Shown here one piece after another: positions 1 to 7,087 of a DNA stretch of 8,454 nucleotides; the stretch's first letter is position 1; each line of letters begins with the position of its first letter. The stretch comes from RYN-433 sp036558265. Its GTDB lineage: Bacteria; Planctomycetota; Phycisphaerae; Tepidisphaerales; Tepidisphaeraceae. Where the stretch lies: assembly GCA_036558265.1 (NCBI GenBank), contig DATBFY010000298.1, positions 1 through 8,454 on the forward strand, read 5' to 3'. The notes beneath the pieces are model-generated. The model did not search any database. It was not told where the DNA came from and was given only the letters and a program-made list of their open reading frames with translations. Made by a program: the position numbers and the translations under genes.

Positions 1-758
1 ACTTCGGCATCGCGCGGCCGATCGACACGGTGAAGTTGTATATCCTGGACGACGGCAAGACCGTCGTGCCTCCCAGCTCGATCGAACTGCAGTATTGGGA
101 TGGGCAGGCGTGGCACGATGTACCGGGGCAGACGCGGTCGCCCCAGACGCCGACGGGCCGGCGGGCGAACACGATCACGTTTCCGACGATCCGGGCGGAG
201 AAGATCCGGGCCATGCTGACGCACGCGGAAAACGGCCGGTCGGGCTTGTCGGAGTTCGAAGCGTGGGGCGACGGCGAGCTGCCGATCACGCCTGCTCCCG
301 CGCCGAAGGGGAATCTTGCCCTCAACGAAAGCGGTCAGGGATTCCCGAAAGCCAGCGCCTCGTTCACGTCGCGGTTTGACAAGGTCGAGGAGGCGATCGA
401 CGGAAAGATCGTGTTCGCGCCCGAGCCGCGCAACCGCTGGACGACGTATGAATCGCCGAACAAGAGCGATTGGTTGGCGATCGATTTCGGTGCTGAGAAG
501 AGCGTTGCGCGCGTGTCGCTGCACATCTACGACGACCGCGGCGGGGTGCAGGCCCCGGCGGCGTATACGGTCGAGCATTGGGATGGGCAGGCATGGCGCG
601 ACTGCGATCGCCAGGTCAAAACCCCCAGGCGACCGGCTGGCGGGCGGGTGAACGAAGTCTCGTTTACGCCGGTCAAGACGAACAAGATTCGCGTCGTTCT
701 CACACACAAGGGGAACAGCCGCAGTGGCGTCACGGAGATCGAGGCGTGGGGGGAATAA
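1..758 (+). CDS. C-terminal part of a secreted protein with two discoidin (F5/8 type C) domains, 5' partial
   Basis: The reading frame is open from base 3, so the GTG at base 30 is an internal Val codon and the true start lies upstream. About 251 codons are visible, ending at TAA 756-758. Two copies of a carbohydrate-binding-like discoidin repeat are seen. The first (3-276) is missing its beginning and shows FGIARPIDTVKLYILDDG, then YWDGQAW and a final EFEAWGDG. A Pro/Ala linker follows (277-311). The second (312-755) is complete: NLALNESG start, SASFTSRFDKVEEAIDG, RNRWTTY, DWLAIDFG, HIYDDRGGV, HWDGQAW and the closing EIEAWGE. Such modules bind glycans and usually sit at the C-terminus of glycoside hydrolases. 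The pattern reminds me of those attached to GH127/DUF1680-type beta-L-arabinofuranosidases, but the catalytic domain is not in view, so that is only a guess. No U-rich terminator follows directly. Confidence is high for the domain and low for the enzyme. Confidence 0.88.
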   Translation, partial: FGIARPIDTVKLYILDDGKTVVPPSSIELQYWDGQAWHDVPGQTRSPQTPTGRRANTITFPTIRAEKIRAMLTHAENGRSGLSEFEAWGDGELPITPAPAPKGNLALNESGQGFPKASASFTSRFDKVEEAIDGKIVFAPEPRNRWTTYESPNKSDWLAIDFGAEKSVARVSLHIYDDRGGVQAPAAYTVEHWDGQAWRDCDRQVKTPRRPAGGRVNEVSFTPVKTNKIRVVLTHKGNSRSGVTEIEAWGE

Positions 759-770
759 GCGCGGCCTCCT

Positions 771-950
771 CCCTCTCCCGCGGGCGACCTTGGGGTACTC
801 ATAACAGAGACGCCTAACGCCCGTGGGACAGGGCCGGGGTAAGGGCAGTGTCGGACGCAATCCGTCGTCGGGTCTTGCCCTCACCCTAACCCAGATGCGT
901 TGAATGTTTGGGCGAATGGATACCCAGGGGCGCGTCCGGGAGAGGGGACC
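771..950. repeat. Nested GC-rich inverted-repeat structure in the 759-1027 intergenic gap
   Basis: The 269-base gap between the discoidin gene and the kinase gene holds several paired arms. CCCTCTCCCG at 771-780 is perfectly complementary to CGGGAGAGGG at 937-946. The same left arm, extended to 771-785, also pairs with 819-833 (13 of 15 positions). Between them, GGGTAAGGGCA at 837-847 pairs with TGCCCTCACCC at 876-886 (10 of 11). From general memory, CCCTCTCCC / GGGAGAGGG plus CCTCACCC / GGGTGAGG arms are typical of GC-rich palindromic interspersed repeats found between genes in many bacteria. This copy looks expanded or rearranged. No coding capacity is convincing here. Alternatives are an ordinary structured spacer or a transcript-end hairpin for the upstream gene. 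Confidence 0.55.
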
Positions 951-994
951 GGATCACGGCATACCGGTCGCGAGGCCGGCATGCGATCTGAATG

Positions 995-1003
995 TGGTAG
1001 AAT
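995..1003 (+). promoter_or_regulatory. Possible extended -10 promoter of the histidine kinase gene
   Basis: TGGTAGAAT carries the extended -10 TG followed one base later by TAGAAT, one mismatch from TATAAT. No convincing -35 is seen at the usual distance, which is tolerated in extended -10 promoters. Transcription would begin near 1010, giving a short leader that just includes the GGAG at 1015-1018, nine bases before the kinase ATG. This is inference from motif and position only. Confidence 0.35.
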
Positions 1004-1027
1004 CATCCGCAAACGGAGCATGGCCGG

Positions 1028-3026
<1,999 letters not shown>

Positions 3027-3034
<8 letters not shown>

Positions 3035-3614
3035 CCGGAGCGGCATCAGGGCAAACGATGTGGCGCGTACGTTCCAGGAGGGCGGGCAGCGATCCAATAA
3101 GCTGGCGCGCGTCGCGCCAGGTATCGGCGTCCGGCGTGGAATCCGGGCCGTTGGCAAGCGTGCTATCAGCAAGCGCGGTGCACCGCTCCTCGAGCTCAGC
3201 CAGTTCCGCGGACAGTCGTTTGCGCTCGACGATCCGCTGGTACTCGCCGCACGCCGTCCGCAGCACGCCGATCAGCTCGTCCGGATCCCAGGGCTTGGCG
3301 ACGAAGCGGTAGACGTTGGCCTGGTTGATCGCGTCGATCAGGGCGCGGGTGTCGGCGTAGCCGGTGAAGATCACGCGGATGGCTTCGGGATGATCGAGCT
3401 TGGCGCGGTTGAGGAACTCGACGCCGGTCATCTCCGGCATCCGCTGGTCGGTCATGATCACGTGGATGGGATGATCGCGGAGCACCTCGATGGCCTCGCG
3501 TCCACCGCCCGCGGTGAAGACCTCAAACTCGCGCCGCAGCAGCCCGCGGAGCGAGAAGAGCATCTCGGGCTCGTCATCAACGACCAGGATGGGGCATTTG
3601 CCGGTGTCGCCCAT
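3027..3614 (-). CDS. Response regulator: receiver domain plus C-terminal coiled coil, no output domain
   Basis: This 195-residue protein starts MGDTGKCPILVVDDEPEM. The receiver domain (about 6-122) has the acidic pair Asp13-Asp14, phospho-acceptor Asp56 in TDQRMPEMTG, the conserved Thr84 in VIFTGYAD, and Lys107 in FVAKPWD. The DQRMP...TGVEFL and YRFVAKPW motifs resemble receivers of the kind found in HD-GYP and hydrogenase-type regulators. Here there is no HD-GYP, HTH or other enzyme domain: residues 120-152 are a charged helix likely to form a coiled coil, and the rest is a Pro/Asp-containing tail. It probably acts by protein contact or as a phosphate relay. The frame stays open 24 codons upstream, but ATG 3614-3612 is preferred: it begins the receiver properly, has a weak GGGG seven bases upstream, and sits behind a TATACT box. 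Its TGA (3029-3027) overlaps the end of the kinase gene, the likely cognate partner. Confidence 0.92.
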
Positions 3615-3641
3615 GTCATTGCCCCGCGCACGTGGGTTACC

Positions 3642-3647
3642 AGTATA
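3642..3647 (-). promoter_or_regulatory. Possible -10 box of the response regulator gene
   Basis: Read on the minus strand the hexamer is TATACT, one mismatch from consensus, in an otherwise GC-rich stretch. Transcription would start near 3635, leaving a leader of about 20 bases before the ATG at 3614. I see no good -35 at 16-18 bases, so this is a position-plus-motif call. Confidence 0.4.
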
Positions 3648-3684
3648 CCGCGCCAATCCCGACCGGCCGGATCTGGCTTTGAAC

Positions 3685-3721
3685 AAAAAAGTCTAAACGG
3701 TTCGGGCCGTTTACGTTAGAC
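3685..3721 (-). terminator. Hairpin followed by T6 on the minus strand, upstream of the regulator gene
   Basis: On the minus strand, AAACGG (3712-3707) pairs with CCGTTT (3700-3695) around a six-base loop (3706-3701). GTCT (3721-3718) extends the stem by pairing with AGAC (3694-3691), leaving a five-base bulge on the 5' side. Ten base pairs in all are followed directly by six T (complement of A6 at 3690-3685). This is the shape of an intrinsic terminator for leftward transcription. No leftward gene lies behind it, so it may block antisense transcription coming out of the oxidoreductase gene. Alternatively it is an operator for the divergent genes. The stem is short and bulged. Confidence 0.45.
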
Positions 3722-3745
3722 TTGTCGGCCACCTTTGGCGGAACT

Positions 3746-3750
3746 GGAGG
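3746..3750 (+). promoter_or_regulatory. Ribosome binding site that fixes the start of the Gfo/Idh gene
   Basis: GGAGG lies six bases before the ATG at 3757. A second in-frame ATG at 3769 (Met5) would still keep the Tat motif, but its spacing from GGAGG is 18 bases, so 3757 is favoured. Confidence 0.7.
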
Positions 3751-3756
3751 CCAGGC

Positions 3757-5043
3757 ATGCGAAGACAGATGGCTCGAGTCAGCCGGCGCGGACTTTTGAA
3801 GAGTGCGGCGGGGATCGGGGCGGCGGCGGCGCTGGGGGCGCCGATGTTCGTCCCCGGGCGGGTGCTGGGCAAAGACGGCGCGGTGCCCACCGGCGAGCGG
3901 ATCACGCTGGGCGCCATCGGCATCGGCAACCGCGGGTCATACGTCCTGCGCTGTTTCCTGGAAGAGAACGACGTGCAATGCCTGGCCGTCTGTGACGTGA
4001 ACGGCCAGCACCGCGACCGGGCCAAGGCCGCGGTGGACGCCCGCTACGGCAACCAGGACTGCGCCACCTACCGCGACCTGCGCGAGATGCTCGCCCGCAG
4101 CGACCTGGACGCCGTGATCGTCGCCACGGGGCCCAACTGGAACGGCACCGCCGCGTGCCAGGCCGCGCGCGCCGGCAAGGACATCTACTGCGAAAAGCCC
4201 TGCACCAAGAACATCGCCCAGAGCCTGATGCTCGCGGAGGTCATGCGGCGGACCGGGCGGGTCTTCCAGGCAGGCACCCAGCGGCGCAGTCTCCCGCACT
4301 TCATCTATGCCGTGGAACTGGCGCGGACCGGCAAGCTCGGCAAACTACAGACATTGCACGCCCAGCCCGCGGGCCTGGCGACCAAGACCAGCGGATGGGA
4401 AAAGCCCGATCCTGAGCCGGCCAAGGAAGACTTCGACTGGGACATCTACCTCGGCCCCGCGGCTTGGCGTCCATTCAACAAGGGCCTTACCAATGCCTTC
4501 GAGTTCGAAAAGGGAGGCGGACTGGTCGGCGGAGGATGCCTGGAATGGGGCTCACATTGCGTGGACTTATGTCAATGGGCCAATGATGCCGATGGCACGG
4601 CACCGATCGAGTATGAACCCGTGGGCAATCAATTGCACGCAACATATGCCAACGGTGTCAAACTCGTGCTGCGGGATGATGGCTGGTTGCCTCTCGGTTC
4701 CTGCCCGGTGCGCTTCGAGGGAGATAGAGGATGGGTAGAGACAGCCGACGACGGCGACGTCGCCGCCAGCCCCGCCAAGCTCCTTTCAGGCCGCCGGCAG
4801 AAGATCGGCGGGTATCCGGCGAACTTCCACGTCCGCAACTTCCTGGACTGCGTAAAAACCCGCGCCCAACCCCGCGCCAACGCCGACGCGGCGTGCTGGG
4901 CGCACATCGCCTGTCACGCGGCGAACATCTCGCTGTTCCTCAAGCGCAAGGTGCGCTTCGACCCGGCGAAGCACGAATTCATCAACGACGACGAGGCCAA
5001 CCGCCTGCGCTCCGAGGCGCTGCGCGAGCCGTGGCGGTGGTAA
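3757..5043 (+). CDS. Tat-exported Gfo/Idh/MocA family oxidoreductase
   Basis: This 428-residue protein is predicted to be an NAD(P)-dependent dehydrogenase acting on a sugar, polyol or sugar derivative. The N-terminus has a twin-arginine motif, SRRGLLK (residues 9-15), followed by an Ala/Gly-rich stretch, so export to the periplasm with bound cofactor is likely. The Rossmann fold starts near residue 49 with GIGNRG (55-60). The family motif EKP is at 146-148 (CEKPCTKN); its Lys147 is the expected catalytic residue. The C-terminal substrate domain shows GGGCLEWGSHCVDLCQWA (258-275), whose His267 and Asp270 may also serve catalysis. Length is normal for planctomycete members. The substrate cannot be told from sequence. 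It is followed after 41 bases by the HEAT-repeat gene, probably in one operon. Codons about 229-328 use far more A/T-ending codons than the rest of the gene, suggesting a recombined or otherwise distinct segment. Confidence 0.94.
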   Translation: MRRQMARVSRRGLLKSAAGIGAAAALGAPMFVPGRVLGKDGAVPTGERITLGAIGIGNRGSYVLRCFLEENDVQCLAVCDVNGQHRDRAKAAVDARYGNQDCATYRDLREMLARSDLDAVIVATGPNWNGTAACQAARAGKDIYCEKPCTKNIAQSLMLAEVMRRTGRVFQAGTQRRSLPHFIYAVELARTGKLGKLQTLHAQPAGLATKTSGWEKPDPEPAKEDFDWDIYLGPAAWRPFNKGLTNAFEFEKGGGLVGGGCLEWGSHCVDLCQWANDADGTAPIEYEPVGNQLHATYANGVKLVLRDDGWLPLGSCPVRFEGDRGWVETADDGDVAASPAKLLSGRRQKIGGYPANFHVRNFLDCVKTRAQPRANADAACWAHIACHAANISLFLKRKVRFDPAKHEFINDDEANRLRSEALREPWRW

Positions 5044-5073
5044 TCACGTTTCCCGCACGGGGGCTACAGAGAC

Positions 5074-5077
5074 GGAG
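5074..5077 (+). promoter_or_regulatory. Ribosome binding site that sets the start of the HEAT-repeat gene
   Basis: GGAG sits seven bases before ATG 5085. The frame is open further upstream (to 4731), but that stretch overlaps the oxidoreductase gene in another frame and translates to a low-complexity Arg/Pro-rich sequence. The site therefore supports the downstream start, which also gives a signal peptide. Confidence 0.65.
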
Positions 5078-5084
5078 CGTCTTC

Positions 5085-7055
5085 ATGTTCAGGCGAACAT
5101 CTCCATTCGTGATGGCGTTGTTGATCGGATCGGCGATGCGCGCTGCGGCCGCCGACGCGCCAGCCGCGGCGCCGCCTCAGCGGCAGGAAGAGCTCATCAA
5201 GGTGCTCCAGTCGGACGCGCCCAAGCCGCAGAAGGCTCTCGCGTGTAAGTACCTGGCGATCTACGGCGGCAAGGAGGCGGTGCCGGCGCTGGCGGCGCTG
5301 CTCTCTGATCAGGAACTGGCGGCGTGGGCCCGGATCGGGCTGGAGGCGATCCCCGATTCGTCCGTGGACGACGCGCTGCGGGATGCGATGGACAAGCTGC
5401 AGGGGCGCCTGCTGGTCGGGGTGATCAACTCGATCAGCGTTCGGCGGGATGCCAAGGCGATCGACGGCCTGGCGGCGAAATTGACGGATAAGGATGAGAC
5501 GGTGTCATCGTGCGCGGCGGCGGCGCTGGGTCATATCGGCGGCGACCGGGCGGCCCAGGTGCTCGAGCCGCAGTTGACGGCGGCGGCGCCGGCCGTTCGC
5601 GCGGCGGCGGCGGAGGGGTGCGTGCTCTGCGCCGAGCGATACCTCAATGAAGGCAACGACGCGCGGGCGATTGCCCTCTACGACGCGGTTCGCAAGGCCC
5701 AAGTGCCCAGGCAACGTGTGTTGGAGGGTATTCGCGGGGCGATCCTGGCCCGTCACTCGGCCGGCATCCCGCTGCTGGTCGAGCAGTTGAAGTCGTCCGA
5801 CAAGGCGATCATGGGGATCGGCCTGAGGACGGCGCGCGAGCTCCGTGGCGACGATGTGACCGATGCGCTGATCGCCGAACTCGGCCGTGCCGACGCCGAG
5901 CGGCAAGCGTTGCTGATCCTGGCGCTGGCGGACCGGAACGACCCGCCGCGGGTGCGGCCGGTCGTGCTCGAAGCGGCGCGGAGCGGCGCGCCGGGCGTGC
6001 GCGTGGCGGCGGCCGGGGTGCTGGACCGCCTGGGCGACGTATCGTGCGTGCCGGTGCTGGTTGAGGCGGCGGCGTCGGACGATGCGGACCTGGTGCAGGC
6101 GGCCAAGACGTCGCTGGCGCGACTTCCGGGCAAGGACGTGGACGCCAGCCTGCTCGCGCGGCTGAACGATTCGTCCGGCAAGGCGCGACAGGTGCTGATC
6201 GAACTGGCCGAGCAGCGGAAGCTCGACCAGGCCATGCCGATCTTCCTCAAATCCGCCGAGGACGCCGACGCGGGCGCGCGCAACGCCGCACTCACCGCGA
6301 TCGGCGCGATCGGCGACGACAAACAGGTGCCGGATCTGGTCAAGCTGCTCCCGCAGGCCAAGGACGCGAACGACCGGCGGGCCATCGAGCAGGCGGTGGC
6401 GTCAATCGGCGGGCGCTGGGGCGCGGCGTGCGTGCCGCACCTGGTGCCGCTGGCCAAGGGCGAGGGTGGCGTCAGCGCCGATACGCGGATCGCGGCGATC
6501 CACGCGCTTGTACCGTGTGGCGGGCCCGACGCGCTGGCGAGCGTTGTCGCCGCGACGAGTGACGCCGATCCGGCCGTCCAGGATGAGGCGGTACGGACGC
6601 TCTCGACCTGGCCCAACCGCTGGCCGACGGACGCCGCCGCCGCGCAGCCGCTGCTGGCGCTCGCCCGATCGGCTCAGAAACCGGCGCACCGCGTGCTGGC
6701 CGTGCGCGGCTATCTCCAGTACGTGCAGGGGGACAAGAAACTGTCGCCACAGCAGCGGCTGGCGGATGTCGATGCGATCCTGCCGCAGATCACGCGGCCG
6801 GACGAGAAGCGCCTGGTCATCGCGACGCTGTTCGGCATGGCATCGGCCGGGGCGCTCGATCGGTTGACGACGCTGGCGTCCGCGGACCCGGCGGTGACGG
6901 AGGAGGCGTGCTCGGCGATCGTGCGGCTCGCCGGGCGGAACAACATCGGCGCCTCGAACGAACTTCGACGAAAGGCGCTTCAGACCGTCGTTGAAAAGTC
7001 AAAGTCCGAGGCGACCCGGAACAAGGCTCAGGAGATCCTCAAAGGGATTCGTTGA
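5085..7055 (+). CDS. Exported HEAT-repeat protein
   Basis: This 656-residue protein begins with a signal peptide: MFRRTSPF, a hydrophobic segment (about 9-20) and an Ala-rich region with likely cleavage near residues 22-24 (AAA-DA). The remainder is nearly all alpha-helical HEAT / PBS-lyase-like repeats, with recurring units such as EAVPALAALLSD (64-75), DGLAAKLTDKDETVSSCAAAALGHIG (127-152), SGAPGVRVAAAGVLDRLGD (300-318), DAGARNAALTAIGAIGDDKQVPDLVKLL (395-422) and DPAVQDEAVRTL (495-506). A stretch at about 186-206 (YLNEGNDARAIALYDAVRKAQ) looks more like a TPR helix pair. Such solenoids bind proteins; no catalytic motif is seen. From memory, similar exported HEAT proteins in planctomycetes and verrucomicrobia occur with Gfo/Idh oxidoreductases and DUF1080 (3-keto-glycoside hydrolase-like) proteins. 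No DUF1080 gene is present here. The gene probably shares a transcript with the oxidoreductase. A role as periplasmic scaffold is inference. Confidence 0.9.
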   Translation: MFRRTSPFVMALLIGSAMRAAAADAPAAAPPQRQEELIKVLQSDAPKPQKALACKYLAIYGGKEAVPALAALLSDQELAAWARIGLEAIPDSSVDDALRDAMDKLQGRLLVGVINSISVRRDAKAIDGLAAKLTDKDETVSSCAAAALGHIGGDRAAQVLEPQLTAAAPAVRAAAAEGCVLCAERYLNEGNDARAIALYDAVRKAQVPRQRVLEGIRGAILARHSAGIPLLVEQLKSSDKAIMGIGLRTARELRGDDVTDALIAELGRADAERQALLILALADRNDPPRVRPVVLEAARSGAPGVRVAAAGVLDRLGDVSCVPVLVEAAASDDADLVQAAKTSLARLPGKDVDASLLARLNDSSGKARQVLIELAEQRKLDQAMPIFLKSAEDADAGARNAALTAIGAIGDDKQVPDLVKLLPQAKDANDRRAIEQAVASIGGRWGAACVPHLVPLAKGEGGVSADTRIAAIHALVPCGGPDALASVVAATSDADPAVQDEAVRTLSTWPNRWPTDAAAAQPLLALARSAQKPAHRVLAVRGYLQYVQGDKKLSPQQRLADVDAILPQITRPDEKRLVIATLFGMASAGALDRLTTLASADPAVTEEACSAIVRLAGRNNIGASNELRRKALQTVVEKSKSEATRNKAQEILKGIR

Positions 7056-7059
7056 GCGC

Positions 7060-7081
7060 GACGCGGCATGTTTGACGCGTC
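7060..7081. terminator. Weak hairpin in the 32-base gap between convergent genes
   Basis: GACGCG at 7060-7065 pairs perfectly with CGCGTC at 7076-7081 across a ten-base loop. It lies between the stop of the HEAT gene (7055) and that of the FecR gene (7088). There is no T run on either side, so a role as a shared terminator is only suggested by its position. Confidence 0.25.
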
Positions 7082-7087
7082 TGAGGT

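Noticed and set aside
3615..3686. 24-codon N-terminal extension of the response regulator
   Set aside because: It would cover the TATACT box, has no family similarity, and receivers normally begin a few residues before the ILVVDDE strand.
3060..3719. 219-codon + strand frame opposite the response regulator
   Set aside because: The minus strand encodes an intact receiver domain. The + strand translation shows no family pattern and is its antisense shadow.
4731..5084. Upstream extension of the HEAT-repeat frame into the oxidoreductase gene
   Set aside because: It overlaps the well-supported end of the oxidoreductase in another frame, is Arg/Pro-rich, and would bury the signal peptide. The GGAG before 5085 supports the later start.
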